The translations under genes were made by a program, and so were the position numbers. 64,000 nucleotides of DNA from Pteria penguin (Eukaryota > Mollusca > Bivalvia > Pterioida > Pteriidae), in the NCBI GenBank assembly GCA_035048485.1, contig CM068582.1, positions 15,852,001 through 15,916,000 of the forward strand, given 5' to 3'. Positions 1 through 11,560 of this stretch are shown piece after piece. Within the stretch, counting starts at the first letter, position 1. Each line of letters begins with the position of its first letter. The notes under the pieces are model-generated. The model made no database searches and had not been told where the DNA came from. It was given only the letters and a program-made list of their open reading frames with translations.

Positions 1-1
1 T

Positions 2-1252
2 TGTCCATATCTACAGTGGGTAGATAATCAGAAAATCACAATAAATGCAACACTTGGTACTGCAACGTCAGAGATGTTAAAGCAGCTAAAGATCATGAGA
101 CGCCATGTTTTCATTGCAAAGATCCAACTTGGCCAAATAAGAAGACTAAAAGAGAAACTGCAGGAAGGTGAAGGAGTATTGCAAGAAGACTTCTCAGAAA
201 ATTTTCAAATAAAGCAACAGGATGAAATCATGTCAGCACACTGGGTCACTAATGGAGTAACTATATTTACAGCAGTTTTGAATACAACCACCGGGGTAAA
301 ATCTTATGCAGTAGTTAGTGATGAACTTCATCATGACAAATTTTCCGTCGTTGCATTCAACAGGGCCATCTTGAAACATGCGTCTCTCGATTCAACTATA
401 ACCAAACTACATGTGTTCACAGATGGTGCAGGGAGTCAATTCAAAAACAGGTACACTCTTTCAAACTTAGTAAAGCGATGGTTAATTTCTGATGGTCTTA
501 CAGAAGTTGACTGGAGCTTCTTTGCAACTGCCCATGGGAAAGGTCCAGTAGATGGAGTAGGAGGATCAGTCAAGAGAACCGTTTGGAGACGGATTCTGCA
601 GAAGAGAGTTTTCCTTAACACTCCAAAGGAATTTGCTACAGTAGGGAAAGAAGCCTGCCCAAACATTAATGTTCTGTACGTTTCCTCAGAAGAAGTGTCG
701 GAGGTCAGAGATGAACTTGAACAGATGTGGGTGTCTGACAAACCTCAGGGTATATCCGATATCCGCAGTTACCATTACTTTAAACCCATTTCTCCGTATG
801 AAATTGAAGTGTCAGCAATCAGCCCTTTCATGCCAGATCTGGAGACAGAATCAACCAAGGTTGTGATTTTCAAGAATGTAGCTTGTCAAGATGAAACACA
901 GCATGTATCCAGCATTTCCGCGACAGGAACTGTTGATAAAATCATTAGCACAGATCCCATAGTTAACATTGAATTAGAGAAATACTATGCTGTTGATTAT
1001 GTCGAAAAATTTTACATTGGTCGTATTTTGGGTAAAGGAAAGACCAACTTTTGGCATATTAAATTTTTACATCAAATTTCAAAGAATGGTGAGCCAACAT
1101 TCAATTGGCCGAAATCTGATGACTGTGAAGAAGTACACGAGAGTGTGATTTTTTACGGTCCAGTCACACTGATTGGTTTCAGTGTTGATTTCAGAGTAGA
1201 AAACATAAAAAACATTCAGTCAGTATTTGCGCAGCTAAAGGCCAAAAAATAA
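2..1252 (+). CDS. Transposase-like protein with RNase H-fold motifs, 5' end outside window
   Basis: The frame is open from base 2 to the stop at 1250-1252. The first in-frame ATG is at 74, but similar-looking sequence continues upstream of it, so the gene probably starts before the window. Numbering from that ATG (392 residues), I see EDFSENF near residue 38, FTDGAGSQFKNR near 115 and ATAHGKGPVDGVGG near 151. These acidic-plus-glycine motifs recur in a protein family widespread in animal genomes that I regard as mobile-element derived, with an RNase H/DDE-like core. The C-terminal part, roughly residues 260-392, has no motif I recognise. No introns are visible in this part. AATAAA occurs near 1946. 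A DNA transposase or domesticated derivative is likeliest. Whether it is active cannot be judged without the 5' end and the element's termini. Confidence 0.7.
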   Translation, partial: CPYLQWVDNQKITINATLGTATSEMLKQLKIMRRHVFIAKIQLGQIRRLKEKLQEGEGVLQEDFSENFQIKQQDEIMSAHWVTNGVTIFTAVLNTTTGVKSYAVVSDELHHDKFSVVAFNRAILKHASLDSTITKLHVFTDGAGSQFKNRYTLSNLVKRWLISDGLTEVDWSFFATAHGKGPVDGVGGSVKRTVWRRILQKRVFLNTPKEFATVGKEACPNINVLYVSSEEVSEVRDELEQMWVSDKPQGISDIRSYHYFKPISPYEIEVSAISPFMPDLETESTKVVIFKNVACQDETQHVSSISATGTVDKIISTDPIVNIELEKYYAVDYVEKFYIGRILGKGKTNFWHIKFLHQISKNGEPTFNWPKSDDCEEVHESVIFYGPVTLIGFSVDFRVENIKNIQSVFAQLKAKK

Positions 1253-2400
1253 ATATGTTGACGAATTCCAATGCTGAAGTTACAAACTATGAGTTTTCGT
1301 ATTTTTGTTGTTATGATGTTTTGGTGTTCACATTCTCATGTTAAAATTTGTTGTTGAACTTTAAATTGTTTTTTCATTTTGTTGATACCAAAGAAGGATT
1401 AAATCCAAAACTATTATAGCGCCATATTCAGTATTGCTGAAATGCAAAACTTTTTTACGTAATTTTTTTACAGTATTCATTGATTCAATATGATGCCAAT
1501 TAATACTTTTATCTTTTTTTGCAACAGTATTATTGTTATGTTTGTTAGTTTTATTATTTTACATTTCTCTATGTTTTAAGTAAATTTATACATACATATG
1601 TTGTATATATGATTTTTTATGATTTCATAACTTTAATTTACATACATATTAGTCTAAATAATTTTATTTCATTTTCAAAATGGTTGTTTTTTTTCATTTT
1701 CAAAGAAATGTTATACATGTTACTTGAAAATCCTATGTATCTGATTTTTTTTTATATTTGTTGTTGTTGATTTTCTTAATATATTCTAATGTTTAGTTAA
1801 ATATTTGTTTATTTTTGTTGCCTTCTTCTTTTACATAAGTTTATCTATACTTTCAGTGCTCAAATTTTGTTTTCATGAATACTTATATTGTACAAGTTAC
1901 GTCAGTTACAAATTGTGTTACGTCAGTTACATTTTATTTGTTAAAATAATAAAAATCTAAAAACAGTAAAAAAGATGTTAATGTTTATTTTGAAATGGTT
2001 GATCAATTTACTACAAAATTACATCATAAATCTTAATAATTGACATCAACATTCAGAGAGTTATGATCTACTTTGTACATTACTCAAAATTCGTGATTTT
2101 TCTCGTTACGTCAGTTACACAGCCTATTTGTATGAGCAGTTACTTGTAGCCTTTGACTAAACATATAAAGATTTGAAATAAATCTTGACCAAAGTCCCTA
2201 AATATCATTCCCATGATCAAAAATTATTGATTGATAAAAATTTGATGAAATATTATGATAAAGTTTCTTAATTTCTCTCTGAATGTTACGTCAGTTACTA
2301 TGGAATTGCCCAAACGTAAAATTCCTAATTTCATATGTTGAGTGTTGAGAAACATCTAAAAACTTATTTAGATGTGTAAAAAAAAAAAAAAAAATTTTTT
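1253..2400. other. AT-rich non-coding stretch downstream of the transposase-like gene
   Basis: It is very T-rich with no supportable reading frame. It contains a possible polyadenylation signal near 1946, four copies of a 14-base motif annotated separately, and a poly-A run near 2378-2392. Confidence 0.6.
1896..2298 (+). repeat. Four exact direct copies of GTTACGTCAGTTAC
   Basis: Exact copies start at 1896, 1917, 2105 and 2285. The first two are 21 bases apart, about two helical turns. The core TTACGTCA is CRE/ATF-like. All four lie within 1.1 kb downstream of the transposase-like stop codon, in the same orientation. Subterminal transposase-binding repeats are one reading and transcription-factor sites are another. 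The copies are seen directly; the role is inferred. Confidence 0.75.
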
Positions 2401-2401
2401 G

Positions 2402-2475
2402 ACCACAGCTGGATTTGAACCGCTACTCTCCATATTTCAATTACCAAGTGGTATATGTACCATTGTGAGACCTAC
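2402..2475 (-). repeat. tRNA-like SINE head (possible)
   Basis: On the minus strand the sequence GGTTCAAATCC matches an RNA polymerase III B box, with a weaker A-box-like TGGTA stretch upstream of it. The acceptor arms do not pair well, so this is not called as a functional tRNA gene. A tRNA-derived SINE head is more likely. Confidence 0.35.
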
Positions 2476-2619
2476 TTTTAGACATGGTGGCATTATCTGT
2501 TAACCAATTTGGATGATCCGCACAAAAAACAAAACCTTTGAAAAGGACTATGAGTACTTGCATCCTACCCAGTTTTATCACAATCCTTCAAGTTGTTCTG
2601 TAGATCAAGTTGAAGATAT

Positions 2620-3692
2620 GAAAAATTGTCCCCCCCCTCCCCTTTTCTTGGAAGTCTTAAAAAATTCATAAAAAATTCAAAAATCGAAATATTGAAAAAA
2701 TTCCTTCGCACCAGCATTCCTTACCATAGAAATGATTAAATGAAACCAAATGAATGCATCAATGTTTACTAAAAGAAAATAATAACTCTTTAATGCATTA
2801 AAATAACAAAGTCCAAAATAAAAATGAAAAAACGTCAAAAATTTGATTTGGAATGGAACCAAAAATATCAACACTTCTTCCCATATGCCTCTATATCATT
2901 CCTATGCAGTCGGTTTGTCGCTGTATGCACCCAATCTGAATAAGCAGTTTGTCAAAGGAGGGTACCCTCTGTGACCTACTTTTGTCTGTGGTGGTGCCAC
3001 CTGTTCATGGATCCTGACAAAAATGACCACATTTGTCGGGGACCTTGAGTATTTGATGCATGCCAAGTTTCATTGAATTCCAGCAAGTGGTTCCGAAGAA
3101 AAAGTTCAAACTGTGAAATGTTTACACCAATTATCCCACCCCCCTTTTTCTTGAAAGTCTTAAAAAATTCATAAAAAATCCAAAACATAAAATATTGAAA
3201 AATTTTCTTCGCAGTAGCATTTCTTACCATCAAAATGATCAAATTAAATGAAATTAATGCATCAATGTTTACTAAAATAAAAAAATACCTCTCTTCTGCA
3301 TTAAAACTACCAAGTACAAAAAAACGTCAAAAAAACGTCAAAAATTTGATTTCGGAACGGAACCAAAAATAACAACACTTCTTCACACATCCCTCTAGAT
3401 CATTCCTATGCATTCGGTTTGTCTCTGTATGCCCCCGGTCTGAAGAAGAAGTTTGTCAAAGGAGGGTACCCTCTTTGACCTACTTTTGCCTGTGGTGGCG
3501 CCACCTGTTGATGAATCCGGACAAAAACAACAACACTTGTAGGGGACCATGAGTACTACATGCTTATCAAGTTTCATCAAATTCTGTTTAGTGGTTCTGG
3601 AGAAGAAGTCGAAAATGTGAAAAGTTAACGACGGACGACGGACGGTGATTGATCACAATAGCTCACTTGAGCCTTTGGCTCAGGTGAGCTAA
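2620..3692 (+). repeat. Tandem-core element, about 490-base units, terminal hairpin
   Basis: Two long units repeat at about 490 bases. Each holds a C-run followed by CTTTTTCTTG-like sequence, a stretch rich in aaaattcataaaaaat, then GGAACCAAAAATA and a GGAGGGTACCCTCT block. The array ends with a GACGGACGACGGACGG stretch and a hairpin at 3660-3690, whose 14-base arms contain one G-T type mismatch. This architecture is typical of bivalve tandem-core repeats of the pearl or Helitron-like kind. Open frames inside are artefacts of the repeat. Confidence 0.75.
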
Positions 3693-4760
3693 AAATCAAA
3701 TGAAACACCTTTTCAAGTTTCAATATAATTTCTTACATTATGATCCCTATCATACACCACTCTGGTCTTTCGATCAAGATTTGAATACCGCCACTCTGGC
3801 CTTTTGATCAAGATTTGAACAAAGTTCAAAGTACAGTGCATGTCATGCACAAATTAAGAATGCTTGCAAATTCAATTCATCCATGCAATTTGCTTCATGA
3901 TTTTGGCTACAGAAGATAGACAGACTAAACACTTAATGATCTTGATATCTAATTATGACTGTTTCACTTGAGTTAAGACAAGATTATAGACTGCAGATTT
4001 CAGAATGTCCATTTCTAAGGACTGCAGAGCATGACAATTAGTGCTATTTATTATTTCTCCAATTCACCATTGCTCATTTAAGGGACCCAACAATGAAACT
4101 TATATTATCTTTAAAACCTGAGTACAACGTCTAACAGGGCATCATAGGTTTGCTGACATCGAAAAGAGGCTGTGAATACCAACATCCCAAATAAAAGTAG
4201 ACGATTATGATGTTAAACATACTGACATGTAAGGAACACTCACTGCATTCAGAAGTCTATAACTGCAGACCCAAACAAAAAGCTTTCATTATCTCTATAA
4301 GACTAACAGAGAAATTAAGACCCAAGTACTTGTTCAGACTACATGCATGTTTTCATTTGCATCTGCCAGGCATTCATCATACATATTCTATTTAGCAATG
4401 TAACAAACAACTCTCAGTCACCATGCAGGTAGGATAACCTGACAGTGTGTCAATCAATAAATGAAATAATAAGTTATTGTTATATTCAAAATTCTTTTCT
4501 ACAAGTTACCAGATCAATCATGCATAACTTGAAAAGATGCTCAAATCAATATCAAGTTCTGGAGACTGATGTTCAAAGGAAACAAGAAGTCAACTTCACT
4601 TTTCTCCATCACTCACAGAAGCAGTGAACATGTTTTTACATGTTAAACTACACATGTAAAAGAAAGTGCTCATAATAAAAGTTAAGTGGTTGTTTATCGT
4701 ACATCAAAAAGTTGGAGTCTCACATCATTTGGACCTGCAGAAAAGAACATTACATCTGTC
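3693..4760. other. Non-coding, no recognisable feature
   Basis: No frame, splice pattern or repeat strong enough to annotate was seen. Short open frames at 4207-4395 and 4445-4627 have no recognisable content. Confidence 0.5.
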
Positions 4761-4765
4761 AACAA

Positions 4766-6083
4766 GAGCAACGCCTAGCGTGGCATAATACGCCCGTTGC
4801 TTAATTCGGACGGAATCAATTCGCATTTGGCATGCTTTTCATGAGAAACATCTGACGTTTACTAAAGTTAATTGTGTTTCATAGCATTTTATCATAGGAA
4901 TAAGTCCAAGGGCAATAACTCCTGCAGAAATGGTCCTATCCATCCCATCTTGAAATTTGACCTGCAAAAAAAAATTTGAAATTTTTCAGTACAAGCCCCC
5001 CCACCTCCCCATCCCATCCCAAACACCCCCCTTCCTAAAATTATAAATTTCTCAAAAATGAAGAAAAAGATATTAATACCTGTAAAATATGTGAAAGTTG
5101 GTACATTTTACTTGTTTCATGATAAATTTCATAATGTTTTTACAATAATTTATTTAGATTTTTAATGAATTTTCAAAACAAAATCTTGAAATTTTTATGT
5201 CCAAGGGCCATAAATCCGTCAAAAGTGATCAATCGTAACAAAACTCGAACTGGTACTGACGCCACTTGATATAAAGCAATATACCAAATTTTAAATTCAA
5301 TATCTTGAAAGACAGCAAAAAAAACAAAGTCTGGAAAACATGACCTTGGACAGATGGTCAGCCCCCCCCCCCCCTAAAATTATAAATTTCCCAAAAATGA
5401 AGTAAAAGATATTAAAACCCGTAATATATGTGATAGTTGGTACATTTTACTTGTTTCATGATAAATTTCATAATGTTTTGACAAAAAATAGACTTTTAAT
5501 AAATTTCTGAAAAAATCTTGAAATTTATAAGTCCAAGGGCCATAAATCTGTTAAAAGTGAGCCAATCATAACAAAACTAAAACTGGTACTGACGCTGCCT
5601 GCAATAAAACTATATACCAAATTTCAATTCAATATCTTGAAATACGGCAAAAAAAAAGTCTGGAAAACATGACCTTGGACAGATGGTTACCCCCCCCCCC
5701 CCTTACATTATAAATTTCTCAAAAATGAAGAAAAAGATATCATATTAAAACCCGTAATATATGTGATAGTTGGTACATTTTACTTGTTTCATGATAAATT
5801 TCAAAATGTTTTGACAAAAAATAGATTTTTAATGAATTTCTGAAAAAATCTCGAAATTTATAAGTCCAAGGGCCATAAATCTGTCAAATGTAGGTCAATC
5901 GTAACAAAACTCGAACTGGTACTGATGCCGTTTGAAATAAAGCTATATACCAAATTTCAACTCAATATCTTGAAAGACAGCAAAAAAAAGTCCGGAAAAC
6001 ATGATCCCAGATGGACGGGCACTGGCGGATGGACATACGGACAGCGCCATAACATAATACATCCCGTCTAATGACGGGCGTAT
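4766..6083 (+). repeat. Tandem-core element, three 331-base units, matching inverted ends
   Basis: The phrase GTCCAAGGGCCATAAATC recurs at about 5200, 5531 and 5863, giving units of 331-332 bases. Each unit also has a C homopolymer followed by a 'tataaatttc' stretch. The sequence ATACGCCCGT at 4788-4797 is matched by its exact reverse complement at 6074-6083. A perfect 6-base-stem hairpin (CCCGTC/GACGGG) lies at 6063-6078. A GGACGGGC...GGATGGACATACGGACAG stretch precedes the 3' end. This resembles a non-autonomous bivalve element. Confidence 0.75.
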
Positions 6084-6559
6084 AAAAAAAGCAACATTTA
6101 AGAAACAAAAACAAACAAAAAACAGATTCTTTATTATAGAGTCCGAAGCTCTCCTGGTGTATTATTGGAAAAAATTAAAACCAAGTAAACTCGATTTCTA
6201 TACGCTTTACCTCGAGTTAAGCACTTTATATAAGATATCATTAAATAACATTTAATGGACACAAAGATAGTTGCCATGTAGACCACATTGGGATTACATG
6301 ACACCAAATTTTTCTCTTATAAATGTTTGACAGTCACCTTAAGAAGAAATTTCATCAAAATTGCTATAAAATCAGGAGGTGAATACAGTATTCAAAGTGT
6401 CAAGATTGCTACCATAATGGCCATATGGGATTACAAAACACCAATTTGTTCCCCACTTACATTCACCAATTATCTTTGGTATGACTTTTTCAGTAATATC
6501 ATTAAAATTGCACATACAACAGTGGATGACGAGAGGTCTTATCTACTCTGAAAAAAGTA

Positions 6560-7050
6560 CAGATGTTAAAAGTACAGATGTTAAAAGCCACAGTTCTTTC
6601 AGAGCTCTATAAATACACATCAGACCAACAGTAAACAAGAAACTGTCAAAGATGGCATGACCGGATTGCAAATGCTAAACACAAAATGTTGACGCCGGAC
6701 AGACGGACAGAGAGACGAACGGACGTACCAATTTTGCCAATTTATAGACCAGAATTGCTTTGCATTAACATTAACAATACATATATGCAAGTGGTCACCC
6801 TAAAGGAAAAAAACAGTGTGTGTTCATTGAAGCGTAAAGTCAAGGTCACTAAATTTTTGTATTGGTTGGATAGAACATTCAAGTATCTACAAATCTACCA
6901 ACTTTGACATAAGTACCCTTTAGGGTAAGAAAGAAACCAAGCTAAACGCAAATGCTGAACGCAAAATGTTGACGCCGTGCGGACGGACTGACGGACAGAA
7001 GGACGGTACGACAGACAGTTTTCGCCAATTCATAGACTGGAATTGCTTTG
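6560..7050 (+). repeat. Tandem-core element with GACGGACAGA-rich blocks
   Basis: Two related blocks are about 290 bases apart. Each contains AAAATGTTGACGCCG, then a run of gacggac units, then an attttgccaatt-like stretch and AATTGCTTTGCA. The 6090-6550 stretch before it shows nothing clear. Confidence 0.6.
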
Positions 7051-7462
7051 CAATCTGGTCAAAAATATGCATGAATCCTGTAACCTGAATGGCTCTAATT
7101 TCTGGCCCCAACTGTGGACGTTTTTAGAACTCTTTCAGTAGAAAATTATTTCAATATTTGCCTTAAAATGTAGTTTATGATATACACGAAATTGTTTCTG
7201 CAACAAACAAGTAATCGTCACTTTTGAGTACAGTGCTCCAAGTTGCAACCAAAACGGTCGCATCTGCCATCAAAAATTTGATTTTGCGATCAGAAATTAA
7301 AAGTAACTCGCATTTTCGCGACCGACTTTTTATCCGATCTGGATCGAAGTTTAAGATATTTTTTATAACTTCTTGGTCCATTAGATGTTTGAAGATACAC
7401 ACTTTAATAGGTTAAATCAAGCGTCGTTGAAATTATGTATTATTGATTACACTAGTAATAAA

Positions 7463-7785
7463 ATGGTGGAAAAACGAAAGATAGGGTTAATGCAGTTTGG
7501 GTTTACGAAAAAAGGATAGAATAATGAGGATGAAGAACACAATGAAAGCACTATAAATGATAACAAAGAACACAAAAATACAAGTAAGGTGGAAACAGTT
7601 GTCAATCGCATAAAGAGTGATGTCCGTAGCTGTTTGGATCCCACAACTGTGGAGGCTTTGATAAGAATTACCCGGTTGTAGTGAAGTTCTTCCAATGAAG
7701 GACTTCAAAACCATGTGTTGAAAGATGGTTCTCTCAGAAACGTGCCATTAAATATGCAGGATGGCCTGATGACAAGAGTGATTAG
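7463..7785 (+). pseudogene. Decayed hAT/ZNF862-type transposase fragment
   Basis: An ATG opens a short N-terminal MVEKRKIGLMQFG stretch. After a stop, the same frame reads VNRIKSDVRSCLDPTTVEAL, and after a frameshift it reads VERWFSQKRAIKYAGWPDD with a stop at 7783-7785. The latter two segments resemble the C-terminal dimerisation end of hAT-type or ZNF862-like proteins. The middle of a transposase is absent, so N- and C-terminal pieces are almost adjacent. In-frame stops and the frameshift make it dead. The family call rests on remembered motifs. Confidence 0.55.
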
Positions 7786-7959
7786 TAATTGGGCTACCCT
7801 GCATATTCTATAACAAATGATTTAATAATATATAAGTAAATACATAAACACACAAGTCTTTATTTTTTGTATCATAATATATCTTTGTTAACAATGTTTA
7901 CTCTACCATGGCATGAACTATTTCTTGGTGGCGAAATCCAAATACACTGAATTTGCTTC

Positions 7960-8300
7960 AAATATGTAAATGTATAGATGAAACTAACATTAAAGTTTTT
8001 GAAATGAGGTCAAAGGTCACATGGTTAAAGATTACTGTACTGACAGAAAGGTCTTATCCAAAGGAATACATGTATGTAAAATATGAAAGCCTTACTTTTT
8101 ACAATTCAAAAGTTATTACCAATATTAAAGTTTTTGAAATATAGGTCAAAGGTCATGAGGTCAAAAATTATTGTACCCAGCGGAAAAGTCTTGTCACAAG
8201 GAATATGTGTGTAAAATATGAATTCATGAAAAAAAGATTCAAAAGTTATATCCATTGATGTTAAAGTTTTTTTGCCTGGCAAACGGACAGACACAGGCCA
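7960..8300 (+). repeat. Tandem repeat of about 133 bases
   Basis: The phrase ATTAAAGTTTTTGAAAT followed by AGGTCAAAGGTCA recurs at about 7990 and 8123, with a shorter third piece near 8257. The array ends in AAACGGACAGACACAGG, the same kind of pre-terminal GGACAGAC stretch as the other tandem-core elements here. Confidence 0.65.
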
Positions 8301-8337
8301 AAAACTAGATGCTGAATCTATGATTCTTGTGGTATAA

Positions 8338-8447
8338 AAACGATAGCAACCTACCGTCCCTAATTTTCTTCAGGATGTTACTGAAAAATGTGTCCTTTTG
8401 TTTGGCCTCACCAGCCAAGTGAATCCAAAGGAAGGTAGAGGGGGGGT

Positions 8448-8479
<32 letters not shown>

Positions 8480-9490
8480 GGAGCTGTTCCGGAATTTATT
8501 GCTAGATACGTGTATACATAACAGACATCTATCAGTACATTCTATAGTAAAATAACTAGAATTTAAAAGCTGCAATATAGTTTACTTCAAAGAAAATTGG
8601 TCTGGAGTGGACCACTAATTGACTTCCTTGACAAAATTTTTGGATCTTAGTCTAGGTGTTGTTATGTGTACAATAACAGCACTAGTGTTTCCGAAACCCC
8701 TCTAACATTCCTGGTAAAATTTGGCTTGAGAGACAGTTAAAACTTTCACTACCATTTCACTGAAATATGAAGCTTTACCAGACCAATGTCCTGTAGAGCC
8801 TGAGAAAGTTTTGCACACACTGCAATAAACTAAACAATTAACATGCCATTGGATTCAGCTTGTATTTATGTATATTTTAAATAGATGTGTTTGTGAAATG
8901 TCACTATGCCCCTGGTGTTAACAAAAGTCTGTCTGGGTATTGAATGTTCAATAATATCATTTAAATCTCTCTGGCAAACTTGAGTTATCGTGAGCCACAG
9001 ACAATATATACTTGAACAAAGGCTATTTTTAGCTCATAAAGTACTATAACTCTGCAATGATGAATTAAAATTTCTCACATTCTGACACTGAATGTTTTAA
9101 TAATATCATTCAAATCACTCAAGGCAAATTTGAGATACTGCAAAACACAGAAAATGCTGATATAAAAAAAGCTAACAGAAAAATTTGCAGGGGACATAAA
9201 GATCACAAGGTCAATAATCTTGGTGTCATTTCAAAAGCACTTCATTAGTAGAGTTACCACAATATGAAACTTCAGTATTTTTTTTTTCTTCAAATCAGGT
9301 CCATTAATTTCTTCACAATGGAAATTTCATTGCTTTTCCCCAAAATTTGTCTACATTTTCCCCAAACCCTGATCTTATAGCGTTATTCAAATGGGACAAA
9401 AAATTCCCAAATGCAAAGATACAGCAACCTTTGAAAAAAAAAAATCACTGAATCTTTATTTTTTATGGCAACGGGTTAAAAAATTATAAG
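8338..9490. other. Non-coding stretch with a 40-base G run
   Basis: A nearly pure G run occupies 8438-8478 and is prone to sequencing error and to slippage. The rest shows short imperfect repeats about gaatgtt-ttaataatatcattcaaatc (8945, 9090) and no gene. Confidence 0.55.
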
Positions 9491-9839
9491 CAAAGTTTAT
9501 AGACTGACAGACAGACAGACAGAACACACAACAATCTGCCTTTGATCTTTCAAACTGGGAGCATAAAATCTACACATTTTCTTAACCAGAACGGCAGAAG
9601 TGAAAATGAACATACATCTGATCGCTCTGAGCATAATCATCCCTCTTTCCCTTTTCATTGTTAAAATACATTGATGCATTCTAATCCTACTGTAGGGACA
9701 CAATATAACATCCCATAAATCTAAAATTTGATATAATTTACCACAGGAATGTACTCTTATAAACAATTTACAATAAAAGAAAAAAATCAAAGAAATTAGC
9801 TGAAAATGTGTAGAAATTACATTGTCCAAAATAAGTTTT

Positions 9840-10430
9840 AAAGAAAACTTTAAAGTGTCACAAAGTTCACTTGGGAACGGAACAAAAAACAACACTTCCT
9901 TAGATAACCTTAGAATCAATACAAAGTATTTGGTTTGTTAATTTATGCAGGCAGGTAGCTGAAAAGACTGTCAATCGAATGGGTACCCTCATTGGCTTTT
10001 ACTGCCCTGCCCTGAACACAACTCTTGATCATGTTTATGAATATAGCCAAAAAACAATGTTTGTACAGTCTTTAACAGAAACTCACTAGCACAATGCCTA
10101 AGGCTACCAGATTTATTTTGTGGCTAGTGAAAGTTCTCTAAAGAAGTATACAATGGGCTAGTAAAATTTGTGCGCAAGTAGCTCAAATAAGTTTTCACGA
10201 AATCTGGTACATGTACTCGTCTCGAAGTGTACCTAATGTACTTCATTCCTACCAACTGAGCTTCATCTTTAACATGATTCCTTCAGCACATCTGAAGAAA
10301 AATTAACAATATGAAAGTTAAGGGTTCAAAAGATGGCATATGGAAAAAGGATGGAAGAACGACAGATGCATCACTATGACTTACACCTTCTCGGGTTTTT
10401 AGCGTTTGGTTCAGGTGAGCTAAAATTGGC
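9840..10430 (+). repeat. Diverged copy of the 2.6-3.7 kb tandem-core element
   Basis: It shares the GGAACGGAACAAAAAA, CAACACTTC and GGGTACCCTC landmarks with the units at 2620-3692. It ends with GGTTCAGGTGAGCTAAAA, like the terminal hairpin arm of that element. A 140-codon minus-strand frame across its left edge is not a gene. Confidence 0.55.
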
Positions 10431-10979
10431 TTTAGTTTCTAAATTGTTTTGCTTATAAATATGCCAAACCTCAGTATATAACTGTATCACACTGTTGCAA
10501 AATTTATGCATAAAATCTATTTACCTTTCGTTACTGTTAACACTCACTACAGTTGGAGAACTTTGAACTGCATGGGTCATAGCCTCATAAACATGCCAGT
10601 TTTCAATGGTTGATCCAGGGCAATGTTACAATAAATATATTGCCCCTTTCCTATTCTATTACTGCATATTCATAAAATTTAAATCCAAAGAGGGGGGGGG
10701 GGGGGGGCGGGCGGGGGCTGAAACCATGGTCTTTTGTAGAAACAATCTTAAAGTTTTACAGCTAAGTGTTATTACAAAGTAAGAAAACAATAGTCACAAT
10801 AGACACTACTCCCTTCCCATCCCTTTAGTATGGTCTCTCTCTCTCTCTGAGTCTTTCTCTCTCTTCTTCAACTTCCAAAGAAAAAAAAGAAACAAACAAA
10901 CCAAAAAGCCAAGAAGAAAGTAGTTAGATTTCAATACACGTGTTACAGACTACAGCATACATGCTACAAACCTACCGCA

Positions 10980-11560
10980 GTACTGTTTGGAATTTGCTTT
11001 ATCGCTTGGTAACTCGTCACATGTGATCACATTATCGTGTCGCGTCGTCTGCTTCAGCACTAACTTAGCGAACGACCATTCAAATTACATATATTTGCTA
11101 GTTCCTTGACAACAAAGAAAGACTTCATTCCAACTTAAACTAACATCCGACTTAATCATTTCTCATTGTTAACCCAGTAACTACAAACAAATTCGGCCGG
11201 CATGCATGACCTCGCCCAAGTAAACAAAGGCCGAGCGCCATGTTGTTTTCCCGAAGAACTTCAATAGTTGCCCTTGCCGATTAAACATCGCCGTTTTGTC
11301 CTCGTTATCGAACGTTACCATAAAAACACATTGCAAACAGATAAAATGGAAGTATACATACCAATTTTGATGGTTTACTCCGAGTATATTCGATTGGTAT
11401 AAGTGATATTATAGATGAAACGCACGGAAGGCAACTGCGCTTAGCGTCGACATGACACGCTGTCTGAACAGAGAGCCGCGCGAGAGAGCAGCCGCTACCA
11501 ACTTTACCAAGGTCATGGCTATCGATTGCGTTCGGCAAATGTCCAGGACGGATGAGAGGG
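10980..11560 (-). promoter_or_regulatory. Possible CpG-rich promoter and first exon (minus strand)
   Basis: CpG density rises sharply against the AT-rich surroundings (for example TCGTGTCGCGTCGTC near 11035 and GCCGCGCGAGAG near 11475). A 10-base palindrome, TCACATGTGA, lies near 11019. On the minus strand AACATGGCGCTCGG near 11240 resembles the YY1-type start context common at animal promoters. I could not connect a coding exon, so the gene it would serve is unknown. Confidence 0.3.

Noticed and set aside
9497..9919. 140-codon minus-strand frame
   Set aside because: It overlaps a tandem-core repeat, has no recognisable domain, and begins inside repeat sequence.
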